DNA of 64,000 nucleotides from an uncultured Blautia sp. (GCA_900539145.1 UQAX01000010.1:3589-67588); one strand, 5' to 3'. Shown: positions 50,909 through 59,983, counted from the stretch's first letter. Made by a program: numbers and translations. Notes: generated by a model not told the origin, from the letters alone.

Positions 50909-51412
50909 TTATAAAGTTTCATAGGGAATTTGCTGTTGCTTGAAAAATTTTTGAACCAGCTCATCCCATACGTGGTCTAAAGTTTTATCAAGGGTAAAGG
51001 TCTTTACAGAAGTTCCCGTAGTACAGGTTAAATGTGTCCCGTCATATTGGAAATTTACGAAAAGACCGAAAATATCGTCAAGAGTAAGAGGAACATGATT
51101 TCCAAGTAAAAGTTTTTCTGTATTTTTCTTTGAAAGCATGAATACAATTTTAAAGTGAAGAGGTGTTTTTTTTCCTTTCATGATGGAAAAACAAAGGGGT
51201 TTGATGTCTTTCCAAAGAGCGTATTCACGACCTTCTGCCTGTAACAGTTCTGCTTCCTGTGTATCGAAAAAATCAGGATGAAGAAGTCCGTCTATGGTAT
51301 ATGTAACGGAAGTAGTGATATTAGCTTCTGACAGCCAGAAAGCGTCAAAATCAGTACCAATCAATAATTTTGACATAAAGCTTTTTATATCCTGCACCTG
51401 TAATGCAATCAT
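50909..51412 (-). CDS. DUF5721 family protein
   Basis: A 167-residue protein beginning IALQVQDIKSFMSKLL with FDAFWLSEANITTSVTYTIDG, the pattern I associate with DUF5721 (recalled, not searched). It is a Lachnospiraceae/Clostridia-specific family of unknown function. Conserved-looking segments include WKDIKPLCFSIMKGKKTPLHFKIVF and VNFQYDGTHLTCTTGTS, with no membrane part. It is co-transcribed with nudC (16 bp apart) and divergent from the DegV gene across 169 bp. Confidence 0.7.
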   Translation of the reverse strand: MIALQVQDIKSFMSKLLIGTDFDAFWLSEANITTSVTYTIDGLLHPDFFDTQEAELLQAEGREYALWKDIKPLCFSIMKGKKTPLHFKIVFMLSKKNTEKLLLGNHVPLTLDDIFGLFVNFQYDGTHLTCTTGTSVKTFTLDKTLDHVWDELVQKFFKQQQIPYETL

Positions 51413-51581
51413 AAAAAAATCCCTCCTTTCTATAAAAATTTCTGTTTGGATGAAAGGTTAAGAACAGTATAAACGAAAATGAAAAAAAATCCCAGTGTTT
51501 TAGGAAAAAACCTTTTCAAATAAGTGGTTTTGTGGTAGTATAAGAAATGGTATTAAAAACTACATAAAGAGGTTATGAAAA

Positions 51582-52421
51582 ATGAAATATAAAATTGTAA
51601 TAGATAGCTGCGGCGAATTATTAGACAGATGGAAAATAGATGAGAAATTTGAAAGCGTTCCTTTAACTTTAACCGTAGGGGACGAAGATATCGTAGATGA
51701 CGAAAGTTTTAATCAGGCGGAGTTTTTAGAGAAAGTGGCACAGTGTCCGGAATGTCCCAAATCCTCCTGCCCTTCACCGGAAAGATATCGTCAGGCATTT
51801 GACTGTGATGCGGAGCATGTGTATGCAGTAACACTCTCATCTAATTTGAGCGGTTCTTATAACAGTGCGGTTTTAGGAAAAAATCTTCTTTCAGAAGATA
51901 AACCGGAGCAGAAGATACATGTTTTTAATTCCTGTTCTGCTTCCGCAGGTCAGACCTTAATCGCCATGAAAATCGAAGAATGTGAAGAAGCAGGAATGGA
52001 CTTTGAGCAGGTAATAAAAACCGTTGAAGAGTATATTCAGTCACAGAATATTTATTTTGTACTGGAAAATCTGGAGACACTGAGAAAAAACGGAAGACTG
52101 AGTAATATCAAAGCTTTTGTAGCAAGTGCGTTAAAGATTAAACCGGTTATGAACGGAACACCGGAAGGTACTATTGTACAGTTAGATCAGGCAAGAGGAA
52201 TTAATAAGGCTCTTGTAAAAATGGTAGATTATGTTGTAGAAAATGCCAAGGACAGTGCGAATAAAGTTTTGGCTATTACCCACTGCAACTGTGCTTCTCG
52301 TGCAGAAATCGTAAAAGAAGAAATTTTAAAGAGAATTGAAGTAAAGGATGTAGTTGTTTTAGATACTGCAGGAGTCAGCAGTATGTATGCAAATGACGGA
52401 GGAATTATTGTGTCCATTTAA
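51582..52421 (+). CDS. DegV family fatty-acid-binding protein
   Basis: A 279-residue DegV-type protein. These bind fatty acids and, as FakB, deliver them to the FakA kinase. Typical features are the N-terminal KIVIDSCGELL strand-loop, SCPSPERYRQAF, the TLSSNLSGSYNSAVLG motif, NSCSASAGQTL, and LENLETLRKNGRLSNIKAF (landmark) near residue 165. The usual D-[ST]-[ST] of the N-terminal loop is DSC here. It is a single gene with an AGAGG site. Confidence 0.9.
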   Translation: MKYKIVIDSCGELLDRWKIDEKFESVPLTLTVGDEDIVDDESFNQAEFLEKVAQCPECPKSSCPSPERYRQAFDCDAEHVYAVTLSSNLSGSYNSAVLGKNLLSEDKPEQKIHVFNSCSASAGQTLIAMKIEECEEAGMDFEQVIKTVEEYIQSQNIYFVLENLETLRKNGRLSNIKAFVASALKIKPVMNGTPEGTIVQLDQARGINKALVKMVDYVVENAKDSANKVLAITHCNCASRAEIVKEEILKRIEVKDVVVLDTAGVSSMYANDGGIIVSI

Positions 52422-52433
52422 GTGCCAAATCTA

Positions 52434-52462
52434 TTGACAAAAAAATTAAAATCAGCTATATT
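52434..52462 (+). promoter_or_regulatory. Strong sigma-A promoter of the leader/ncRNA upstream of speD
   Basis: TTGACA (52434-52439), a 17 bp spacer and TATATT (52457-52462), only 12 bp after the DegV stop. The predicted start is near 52469, so the transcript has about 440 nt before speD. Confidence 0.8.
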
Positions 52463-52468
52463 AAGAAG

Positions 52469-52829
52469 GCTATGGGATACAAAGTTCGACAGAGGTTCCA
52501 TGCAAATATTTTTTGCCCACCTTCGGGTTAAGGCCATACGGACAGCCGGGGCAACTGCCGATTGGCAACGCTTGTTGCCTTATTGATTGAGTTAAAAGCT
52601 CAAATTTTATAAGTTGGTAACTTTACAACCAGTGCACAAAAGGTGCACATCAACTTGTGAAACGGTCAATAAGAGTAGTAAAAGTAAGATATTTGCTATA
52701 TAGACTCTAAAACTTTCGTCATTCCGAACCCTTAGAGAAAAGAAAATAGGACGAAATGAATATCGTTGGATATTTTGCGAAATACAGCCACAGGTGATGT
52801 GTAGAAATACAGCACCTGTGGCGTTTTTA
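52469..52829 (+). ncRNA. Unidentified structured RNA (about 360 nt) upstream of the polyamine operon
   Basis: A gene-free 485 bp gap holds a promoter, a chain of stable stems and a terminator. Visible pairings: GCAAA/TTTGC and CCTT/AAGG near the 5' end, GGCAAC (52564-52569) with GTTGCC (52574-52579), a three-way unit closed by AAGTTG (52611-52616) and CAACTT (52651-52656) with an inner GTGCAC/GTGCAC hairpin (52632-52648), and TTTCGTC (52714-52720) with GACGAAA (52750-52756). It is not tmRNA, RNase P, SRP, T-box or a SAM class I riboswitch as far as conserved motifs show. It may be a free-standing RNA or a riboswitch-type leader of speD. Confidence 0.6.
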
Positions 52830-52870
52830 TTGTTTCATGGGAATGGCGTTCTATGAAACAATAAAAATGC
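52787..52870 (+). terminator. Terminator and overlapping second hairpin before speD
   Basis: GCCACAGGTG (52787-52796) pairs perfectly with CACCTGTGGC (52813-52822), followed by a T-rich GTTTTTATTG. The last GC and the T-tract (52821-52838) also pair over 18 bp with 52853-52870 (ATGAAACAATAAAAATGC), so the two structures compete for the same bases. Confidence 0.75.
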
Positions 52871-52906
52871 TTCGGGAGAAGAGCACTGCTGAAAGGAAAT
52901 GGAATT

Positions 52907-53662
52907 ATGAGTGAAAAACTGAAGCTGTATGGTTTTAATAATTTAACAAAATCCCTGAGCTTTAATATTTTTGATATATGCTATGCGGAAACGCAAAAAG
53001 ACCAGAAAGAATATATTGAATACATTGACGATATGTATAATTCCGATAGACTGATTACCATTCTGACAAATTTAACACAGATGATAGGCGCACAGATATT
53101 GAATATTTCCCAGCAGGATTATGAGCCGCAGGGAGCGTCTGTGACTGTTCTGATTGCAGAAAAGACCATGGTTCCTATGGGAAAAACTCATGTGGCGCAT
53201 TTAGACAAGAGCCATGTGACAGTACATACATATCCGGAATATCATCCGGAAACCTGTGTGGCAACCTTTCGGGTGGATATTGATGTGTCTACCTGCGGAG
53301 AGATTACGCCGCTTTCCACGCTGGATTACCTTATCGGAGCTTTTGACTCGGACGTGATTACCATGGATTATCGGGTAAGAGGCTTTACAAGAAGCTTAAA
53401 GGGAAAGAAGCTCTTTATGGACCATGAAATTCATTCTATTCAGGAATATATTGATAAAGAAACTTTAAAAGAATATAACGCTGTGGATATCAACGTATCG
53501 GAAGCGAATTTATTCCATACGAAAATGGTGCGGGAAAAAATTTGTTTAGATGATTATTTATTTAATACAAATATAGAGGAGCTTTCAAAAGAAAAGAAAC
53601 AGGATATAGAAAATCGTTTAAAGAAAGAAATGACAGAAATTTTTATCGGAAAAACAGTCTGA
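52907..53662 (+). CDS. speD: S-adenosylmethionine decarboxylase
   Basis: It makes decarboxylated SAM, the aminopropyl donor for spermidine synthase. The 251-residue protein is the larger bacterial (E. coli SpeD-like, class Ia) form, not the roughly 120-residue Bacillus form. The self-cleavage site producing the pyruvoyl group is K101-S102 in HLDKSHVTVHTYPE. CVATFRVDIDVSTCGEITPLS follows, with the active-site Cys region. It is the first gene of a six-gene polyamine operon preceded by a long structured leader. GAAAGGAAAT precedes the ATG. Confidence 0.94.
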   Translation: MSEKLKLYGFNNLTKSLSFNIFDICYAETQKDQKEYIEYIDDMYNSDRLITILTNLTQMIGAQILNISQQDYEPQGASVTVLIAEKTMVPMGKTHVAHLDKSHVTVHTYPEYHPETCVATFRVDIDVSTCGEITPLSTLDYLIGAFDSDVITMDYRVRGFTRSLKGKKLFMDHEIHSIQEYIDKETLKEYNAVDINVSEANLFHTKMVREKICLDDYLFNTNIEELSKEKKQDIENRLKKEMTEIFIGKTV

Positions 53663-53677
53663 TAAAAGGAGGCAGAA

Positions 53678-55132
53678 ATGGAAAAGTTATCGCAGGAAAG
53701 TGCCCCGATTTATGAGGCTTTAGAAAAATTCAGAAAGATGAGGGTCGTGCCCTTTGATGTGCCGGGACATAAGAGAGGAAGGGGAAATCCGGAGCTGGAG
53801 CGTCTTTTGGGAGAGCGCTGTATGAATTTAGATGTAAACTCTATGAAACCTCTGGACAATCTTTGTCATCCGGTCTCCGTTATCCGTCAGGCAGAGGAGC
53901 TGGCAGCAGAGGCTTTTCATGCGGCACATGCTTTTTTAATGGTAGGGGGGACGACCTCTTCGGTGCAGAGTATGATTTTATCTGTGGCGAAAAGAGGGGA
54001 GAAAATTATTCTTCCCAGAAATGTGCACCGAAGCGTGCTTACGGCAATGGTACTGTGCGGAGCAGTACCCGTATATGTAAATCCACAGTGCAGCAATCGT
54101 CTTGGAATTCCTCTTGGAATGTCTGTGGCGGATGTGGAAAGGGCAATTCGGGAAAATCCCGATGCAAAGGCAGTTTTGGTAAACAATCCTACCTACTATG
54201 GCGTTTGCTCTGATATTCAGTCTATTGTAAAGCTGGCGCATGATAACGGAATGTATTGTCTGGCGGATGAGGCGCACGGAACGCATTTTTATTTTTCAGA
54301 CAAGCTTCCTGTTTCCGCTATGGATGCAGGAGCAGATATGGCAGCAGTTTCCATGCACAAATCGGGAGGAAGTCTGACACAGAGCTCTCTGCTTTTAATC
54401 GGACCGAATATGCCGGAAGGACATGTAAGACAGATTATCAATCTGACGCAGACGACCAGCGGTTCTTATCTTTTGATGTCCAGTCTGGATATTTCCAGAA
54501 GAAATCTGGCATTGAGAGGCAGAGAAACCTTTGAAAAGGTCATTGAGCTGGCAGAATATGCCAGAAAAGAGATTAACGAAATTCCGGGCTTTTACGCATT
54601 TTCCAAGGAAATCATAAACCAGGACAGTGTGTATGATTTTGATGTGACAAAGCTTTCTATTCATACCTTGGAAACAGGACTTGCGGGAATTGAAGTCTAT
54701 GATTTGCTGCGGGATGAATATGACATTCAGATTGAATTCGGAGATTTTGGAAATATTTTGGCATATTTGTCTATCGGAGACAGAAAACGTGATATTGAGC
54801 GATTGGTGTCTTCTCTTTCTGAGGTTGCAAGGCGGTTTGGCAAGACAAAGGTGGATTTAATTGAGCAGGAATATATTCCGCCTCAGGTGGCAGTATCTCC
54901 TCAGGAAGCTTTTTACGCAGAAAAGGAGTCCAAAACACTGCAAGACGCAATCGGTTTTATTTGCAGTGAGTTTGTTATGTGTTATCCGCCGGGAATTCCT
55001 ATTTTAGCGCCAGGAGAAAGAGTGACAAAAGAGATTATCGAGCATATTGAGTATGCAAAGGAAAAGGGCTGTACTATTACAGGCCCTGAGGATGCAGAAA
55101 TCAATTATTTGAATGTGCTGAAAGGAGTTTAA
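53678..55132 (+). CDS. speA: Arginine/lysine/ornithine decarboxylase (aspartate aminotransferase fold), probable arginine decarboxylase
   Basis: A 484-residue PLP enzyme of the Bacillus SpeA/YaaO group, without the N-terminal wing of the large inducible decarboxylases. The PLP lysine is K228 in SMHKSGGSLTQSS; DVPGHKRGRGNPEL, ADEAHGTHFYF and GTTSSVQSMIL are also family motifs. Arginine is the preferred substrate assignment because agmatinase (speB) is in the same operon; ornithine or lysine remain possible. It lies 15 bp after speD and 1 bp before speE. Confidence 0.9.
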   Translation: MEKLSQESAPIYEALEKFRKMRVVPFDVPGHKRGRGNPELERLLGERCMNLDVNSMKPLDNLCHPVSVIRQAEELAAEAFHAAHAFLMVGGTTSSVQSMILSVAKRGEKIILPRNVHRSVLTAMVLCGAVPVYVNPQCSNRLGIPLGMSVADVERAIRENPDAKAVLVNNPTYYGVCSDIQSIVKLAHDNGMYCLADEAHGTHFYFSDKLPVSAMDAGADMAAVSMHKSGGSLTQSSLLLIGPNMPEGHVRQIINLTQTTSGSYLLMSSLDISRRNLALRGRETFEKVIELAEYARKEINEIPGFYAFSKEIINQDSVYDFDVTKLSIHTLETGLAGIEVYDLLRDEYDIQIEFGDFGNILAYLSIGDRKRDIERLVSSLSEVARRFGKTKVDLIEQEYIPPQVAVSPQEAFYAEKESKTLQDAIGFICSEFVMCYPPGIPILAPGERVTKEIIEHIEYAKEKGCTITGPEDAEINYLNVLKGV

Positions 55133-55133
55133 T

Positions 55134-55988
55134 ATGGATTTATGGTTTTCAGAGAAACAGACAAATAATGTGAAATTTTCTATCCGTGTGGATAAACAGT
55201 TATACAGCGGGCAGAGCGAGTTCCAGAGAATTGATGTCTTTGAGTCACCGGAATTCGGAAAATTTCTCACATTAGACGGCTATATGATGTTTACAGAAAA
55301 GGATGAATTTATCTACCATGAAATGATTACCCATATTCCTATGGCAGTACATCCTCATGTGGAAAATATACTGGTTATCGGCGCAGGAGACGGCGGCGTG
55401 GTAAGAGAGCTTACCAGATATGAGGAAATCAAACGAATTGATTTGGTGGAAATTGATGAAATGGTGGTAGAGGTGTGCAAAGAATATTTTCCTCACACAG
55501 CCTGCGGACTGGAGGATGAACGTGTGCATATTTTCTACGAAGATGGGCTGAAATTCATCCGCCGCTGCAAAGAGGAATATGATTTGATTATTGTGGACTC
55601 CACCGACCCGTTTGGACCGGGAGAAGGACTTTTTACAAGAGAATTTTACGGCAACTGCTATAAAGCTTTAAAGGAAGACGGCATTATGGTAAATCAGCAT
55701 GAAAGTCCTTTCTACGAGGAAGATGCTCTTGCCTGTCAGCGGGCGCACAGGAATATTACAGAGTCCTTTCCAATCAGCAGAATTTATCAGGCGCATATTC
55801 CTACTTATCCTTCCGGACATTGGCTGTTTGGCTTTGCATCTAAGAAGTATCACCCTCTCAGAAATTTGGATGAAAAGCGTTGGAATGAAAGAGGAATAAA
55901 AACGCATTATTATACCACTACATTACATAAAGGGGCATTTTATCTGCCTGCATACGTGGAGGAACTGTTAAAAGATGTTGAAAAATAA
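55134..55988 (+). CDS. speE: Polyamine aminopropyltransferase (spermidine synthase)
   Basis: It transfers the aminopropyl group from decarboxylated SAM to putrescine. The 284-residue protein has the N-terminal beta-domain (FSIRVDKQLYSGQSEFQ), the GAGDGGVVREL SAM-type motif (about residues 83-93), and VDSTDPFGPGEGLF with the catalytic/diamine-binding Asp. The length is standard. The product could in principle be another triamine, since the operon also carries a carboxyspermidine route. It is preceded by AAAGGAG inside the end of speA and overlaps speB by 14 bp. Confidence 0.94.
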   Translation: MDLWFSEKQTNNVKFSIRVDKQLYSGQSEFQRIDVFESPEFGKFLTLDGYMMFTEKDEFIYHEMITHIPMAVHPHVENILVIGAGDGGVVRELTRYEEIKRIDLVEIDEMVVEVCKEYFPHTACGLEDERVHIFYEDGLKFIRRCKEEYDLIIVDSTDPFGPGEGLFTREFYGNCYKALKEDGIMVNQHESPFYEEDALACQRAHRNITESFPISRIYQAHIPTYPSGHWLFGFASKKYHPLRNLDEKRWNERGIKTHYYTTTLHKGAFYLPAYVEELLKDVEK

Positions 55989-56832
55989 TATAGAAACTTT
56001 TTTAGAATGTGATAAGGAATACAACGAGGCGGAAATTGTGCTTTTCGGAGCGCCTTTTGACTCCACAACCTCTTTTAGACCGGGAACACGGTTTGGTAGC
56101 AGCGCCGTCCGTCATGAGTCCTACGGTCTGGAAAGTTACAGCCCTTATCAGGATAAGGATTTAAGAGACTGTAAAATTATGGACTCCGGAGATTTAGAGC
56201 TTTCTTTTGGAAACACCAAAGCAGCGCTTACAGACATTTATCATCGTACAGCGTTGATTTTAAAAGATAAAAAGCTGCCGTTTATGGTAGGCGGTGAGCA
56301 TCTGGTGACCTTAGGCGCTTTTCGTGCCGTATGGGAGCAATATCCTGAGGTTTGCATTATTCACTTTGATGCTCATGCAGATTTAAGAGAAGAATATTTG
56401 GACGCAAAGCTTTCCCATGCCTGTGTACTGCGCAGATGCTGGGAAATGACAGGAGACGGTAAAATTTATCAGTTTGGAATTCGCTCCGGAGACAGAGAGG
56501 AATTTTACTGGGCAAAGGAGCATGTAAAAATGCAGAAATTCTCCTTTGACGGATTGGAAGAAACGTTAGAGGAATTAAAGGGAAAACCAGTTTATTTTAC
56601 TGTGGATTTAGATGTAATGGATCCCTCCGTATTTCCGGGAACAGGAACACCGGAGCCGGGCGGAGTAAGCTTTGACGAGCTTAGAAAGGCTGCCACAGCA
56701 GTATGTGAAAAAGCCAATGTCATAGGCTGCGATGTCAATGAGTTAAGCCCTCATTACGACCAAAGCGGGGCTTCCACAGCCGTAGCAGGAAAAATTATCA
56801 GAGAAATGCTTCTGGCTTTAAGCAAGAAGTAA
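55975..56832 (+). CDS. speB: Agmatinase
   Basis: It hydrolyses agmatine to putrescine and urea. The 285-residue ureohydrolase has its binuclear Mn2+ ligands: GGEHLV, HFDAHADLR and TVDLDVMDPSVFPG, with GTPEPGG following as in agmatinases. Start ATG 55975 overlaps the speE end, with GGAGGA 11 bp upstream, so translation is coupled. Agmatinase directly links speA (arginine to agmatine) to speE, supporting the arginine route to putrescine. Confidence 0.94.
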   Translation: MLKNNIETFLECDKEYNEAEIVLFGAPFDSTTSFRPGTRFGSSAVRHESYGLESYSPYQDKDLRDCKIMDSGDLELSFGNTKAALTDIYHRTALILKDKKLPFMVGGEHLVTLGAFRAVWEQYPEVCIIHFDAHADLREEYLDAKLSHACVLRRCWEMTGDGKIYQFGIRSGDREEFYWAKEHVKMQKFSFDGLEETLEELKGKPVYFTVDLDVMDPSVFPGTGTPEPGGVSFDELRKAATAVCEKANVIGCDVNELSPHYDQSGASTAVAGKIIREMLLALSKK

Positions 56833-56868
56833 AATATAAAAGAACATGAAAAACAGGAGGAAAAAAAC

Positions 56869-58071
56869 ATGGGAAAAGCGTTGATTATCGGATGCGGAGG
56901 CGTAGCATCCGTAGCCATTCACAAATGTTGTCAGAATAGCGAGGTATTTGAGGAAATCTGTATTGCCAGCCGTACAGTATCCAAATGTGATGCGTTAAAA
57001 GAAAAATTACAGGGAACAACAAAGACAAAAATCACTACTGCACAGGTAAATGCAGACAATGTAGACGAGCTGATTGCACTGATTAATGATGTAAAACCGG
57101 ATGTGGTTTTAAATCTGGCTCTTCCATATCAGGACCTTACCATTATGGATGCCTGCCTTGCAACAAAGACACATTATATTGACACCGCCAATTATGAGCC
57201 GGAGGATACAGCAAAATTTGAATACAGCTGGCAGTGGGCTTACAGAGAAAAATTTGAAGAAGCAGGAATTACAGCTCTTTTAGGAAGCGGTTTTGATCCG
57301 GGTGTAACAGGTGTGTTCAGCGCTTATGCGTTAAAACATGAATTTGATGAAATTAACTACATTGATATTTTAGACTGCAACGGCGGAGACCACGGTTATC
57401 CATTTGCCACAAACTTTAATCCGGAAATCAACATTCGTGAGGTTTCTGCAAAAGGTTCTTACTGGGAAGACGGTCATTGGGTAGAAACAGAGCCTATGGA
57501 AATTAAGAGAGAATACAATTTTGAAGGCGTGGGAGAAAAAGATATGTATCTGCTTCACCATGAAGAAATTGAAAGTCTGGCTCTTAACATTCCGGGAATT
57601 AAAAGAATTCGTTTCTTTATGACTTTTGGACAGAGCTATCTGACACATTTAAAATGTCTGGAAAATGTTGGAATGACTTCCATTGAACCGATTATGTACG
57701 AAGGCAAAGAAATTATTCCGTTACAGTTCTTAAAGGCAGTGCTTCCTGACCCTGCTTCTTTAGGACCTCGTACAAAAGGAAAGACAAATATCGGATGTAT
57801 TTTCCAGGGGAAAAAGGACGGAAAAGACAAAACTTATTACCTTTACAATATTTGCGACCATGAAGAATGTTATAAAGAGGTTGGTTCTCAGGCAGTTGCT
57901 TATACAACAGGTGTACCTGCCATGATTGGTGCGATGATGGTTATGACAGGTAAATGGAATAAACCGGGTGTTCACAACATTGAAGAGTTTGATCCGGATC
58001 CATTTATGGACGCATTAAATAAATGGGGACTTCCATGGAAAGAAACTCATACACCGGTACTGGTGGACTAA
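56869..58071 (+). CDS. Carboxynor/carboxyspermidine dehydrogenase (saccharopine dehydrogenase family)
   Basis: It reductively condenses aspartate semialdehyde with putrescine (or diaminopropane) to carboxyspermidine (or carboxynorspermidine). The 400-residue protein starts with a Rossmann motif IIGCGGVASVAIHKC (about residues 5-19) and has LNLALPYQDLTIMDACLATKTHYIDTANYEP (landmark), LLGSGFDPGVTGVF, and a saccharopine-reductase-like C-terminal domain. It is also labelled lys1 or saccharopine dehydrogenase in databases, but adjacency to nspC points to the polyamine enzyme. Its TAA overlaps the nspC start (TAATG). Confidence 0.92.
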   Translation: MGKALIIGCGGVASVAIHKCCQNSEVFEEICIASRTVSKCDALKEKLQGTTKTKITTAQVNADNVDELIALINDVKPDVVLNLALPYQDLTIMDACLATKTHYIDTANYEPEDTAKFEYSWQWAYREKFEEAGITALLGSGFDPGVTGVFSAYALKHEFDEINYIDILDCNGGDHGYPFATNFNPEINIREVSAKGSYWEDGHWVETEPMEIKREYNFEGVGEKDMYLLHHEEIESLALNIPGIKRIRFFMTFGQSYLTHLKCLENVGMTSIEPIMYEGKEIIPLQFLKAVLPDPASLGPRTKGKTNIGCIFQGKKDGKDKTYYLYNICDHEECYKEVGSQAVAYTTGVPAMIGAMMVMTGKWNKPGVHNIEEFDPDPFMDALNKWGLPWKETHTPVLVD

Positions 58072-59207
58072 TGAGCGGGGGAGAGAAAAACGAATTTTCC
58101 ACACCGTATTTTCTGGTAGATGAGAAACGGCTTTTGCATAATCTGGAAATATTAAAATCTGTGTCAGAAAAAAGCGGATGCAAAATATTGCTGGCACAGA
58201 AGGCGTTTTCCATGTTTTATGCTTATCCTCTTATGAGGGAATATCTGGCAGGGACTACGGCAAGCGGACTTTATGAGGCAAAGCTTGGATGTGAAGAATT
58301 CGGCAAGGAAACCCATGTCTTTTCTCCTGCATACAGAGAAAAGGAATTTGATGAAATTTTAAAATACGCAGATGATGTGGTATTTAATTCTCCCACACAG
58401 TTTAAAAAATTTGCCAAAAAGGCAAAAGCAGCAGGGAAATCCGTAGGACTTCGCATTAACCCTCAGTGCTCCACACAGGAAGGTCATGCGATTTATGACC
58501 CCTGTGCTGATTTTTCCCGTTTGGGAACTACATTAGAAAACTTTGAGGAAGAACAGCTTTCGGAGTTAGACGGACTGCATTTTCATACCCTCTGCGAGCA
58601 GGGAGCAGATGCTTTGGAAATTACCTTAAAAGCAGTGGAAGAAAAATTCGGCAAATATCTGTATCAGATGAAATGGCTGAATTTAGGCGGCGGACATCAC
58701 ATTACAAAAGCAGATTATGACGTAGATGCTTTAATCAGAATGGTGCGCCATTTAAAAGAAACCTATGATGTGGAAGTCTATTTAGAGCCGGGAGAAGCAG
58801 TGGTGCTGGATGCAGGATTTCTGGTTTCACAGGTTTTAGAGGTGGTACATAACGGAATGGATATTGCCATTTTAGACACTTCCGCAGCTTGTCACATGCC
58901 GGACGTTCTGGAAATGCCGTATCGTCCTCCTGTAAAGGACAGCGGTTTAGCATGGGAAAAAGCTTGTACGGTAAGGCTTGCAGGTCCTACCTGTCTTGCC
59001 GGGGATGTTATGGGAGATTATTCCTTTGATGCTCCTTTAAAAGAAGGGGATTTGGTAGTTTTTGAGGATATGGCTCTTTACACTATGGTGAAGACAAATA
59101 CCTTTAACGGAATGCCTCTGCCGGATATTGTCTGGAGAGACCGAGAAGGGAATATGAAGTTAGTGAAAGCCTTTGGATACGAGGAGTTTAAAGGAAGGCT
59201 GTCATAA
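58071..59207 (+). CDS. nspC: Carboxynorspermidine/carboxyspermidine decarboxylase
   Basis: It decarboxylates carboxyspermidine to spermidine. The 378-residue PLP enzyme has the alanine racemase-type fold; LLAQKAFSMFYAY supplies the PLP Lys, then INPQCSTQEGHAIYDPC, HFHTLCEQGAD, LNLGGGHHITKADYD and EPGEAVVLDAG, all NspC hallmarks. The start ATG 58071 shares its A with the preceding stop. It is the last polyamine gene. No terminator is visible before the restriction endonuclease gene 45 bp downstream, which suggests that module was inserted just behind it. Confidence 0.93.
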   Translation: MSGGEKNEFSTPYFLVDEKRLLHNLEILKSVSEKSGCKILLAQKAFSMFYAYPLMREYLAGTTASGLYEAKLGCEEFGKETHVFSPAYREKEFDEILKYADDVVFNSPTQFKKFAKKAKAAGKSVGLRINPQCSTQEGHAIYDPCADFSRLGTTLENFEEEQLSELDGLHFHTLCEQGADALEITLKAVEEKFGKYLYQMKWLNLGGGHHITKADYDVDALIRMVRHLKETYDVEVYLEPGEAVVLDAGFLVSQVLEVVHNGMDIAILDTSAACHMPDVLEMPYRPPVKDSGLAWEKACTVRLAGPTCLAGDVMGDYSFDAPLKEGDLVVFEDMALYTMVKTNTFNGMPLPDIVWRDREGNMKLVKAFGYEEFKGRLS

Positions 59208-59252
59208 GAGAAGTATTGGGTTGAGGAAATTTTACAGAGAAGGAAAGGGTAA

Positions 59253-59981
59253 ATGAGAGAACTAAGAAAGCAATTAGATGAGCTTTTAAAACAATCGGGT
59301 GGAAATAAAAACGTTATAGAAATGATTAAGAAAGAGAAAGCCATATTTCCTTTTAGTACAGAAGGAAGAATACTTGCGTATTTGTTGGCTACACAAACAA
59401 TAACGTATGAAAAATATGTGGAATTGCAGGATGCGTATGCTAAAAGAAATCAATATTTAGATTTGTTTGAGATGGCTCCGCGTACTTTTGGAGAAACATG
59501 GGGAGAGAAACATATTCTTAGTTTATTTCCGGAATTTGTAAAGGCAACAAAAGAAAATATGGCGTCTATATATCCTGATTTTGACGGAGAATTTGATTTA
59601 TGGCTTGATGGGATAAGGGTAGAGGTAAAAGCTTGCAGAGCTAATAGTACAAAGACAGGTGGCAGTCTTGCCAGCAGAGCATATTTACATACAGAAGCTA
59701 CAACGAATTTTTTTAAATATCATTACCAGCAGTTAAAACCTTCTTGCTGTGACATATTTATTTGGATTGGTGTTTGTCGAGACGACTTATTATATTGGGT
59801 ACTTACAAGTGATGAATTACAGAAGACCGGAAAACTAAGTCCTCAACATAGAAATGAAAATACAGGCATTGACGGAGCACAGATATTTGAAGGTCAAGTT
59901 TTTATGACAGAAGAAGAACTTTTCTCTTTCTTGGTTGATGAGAGAAATGTCCTCAACGCAGTAAAGAGAAAAGGAAAATAA
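59253..59981 (+). CDS. Probable type II restriction endonuclease (PD-(D/E)XK-like)
   Basis: A 242-residue protein. FDGEFDLWLDGIRVEVKAC (about residues 109-127) shows a candidate PD-(D/E)XK core: an Asp, then E-V-K about ten residues on. RANSTKTGGSLASRAYL follows, with basic residues. The convergent DNA methyltransferase gene 42 bp away makes a restriction role likely. Composition looks more A+T-rich than the polyamine genes, in keeping with acquisition. I do not recognise a specific prototype, so the recognition site is unknown. Confidence 0.8.
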   Translation: MRELRKQLDELLKQSGGNKNVIEMIKKEKAIFPFSTEGRILAYLLATQTITYEKYVELQDAYAKRNQYLDLFEMAPRTFGETWGEKHILSLFPEFVKATKENMASIYPDFDGEFDLWLDGIRVEVKACRANSTKTGGSLASRAYLHTEATTNFFKYHYQQLKPSCCDIFIWIGVCRDDLLYWVLTSDELQKTGKLSPQHRNENTGIDGAQIFEGQVFMTEEELFSFLVDERNVLNAVKRKGK

Positions 59982-59983
59982 CG

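Noticed and set aside
52469..52600. tmRNA (ssrA), prompted by the TTCGACAG string near the 5' end and the overall length
   Set aside because: No matching acceptor stem, no 3' GGTTCGA...CCA end and no plausible tag reading frame.
52434..52906. T-box or SAM-I riboswitch before speD
   Set aside because: No T-box AGGGTGGNACCGCG sequence and no SAM-I core; the stems seen do not fit either layout.
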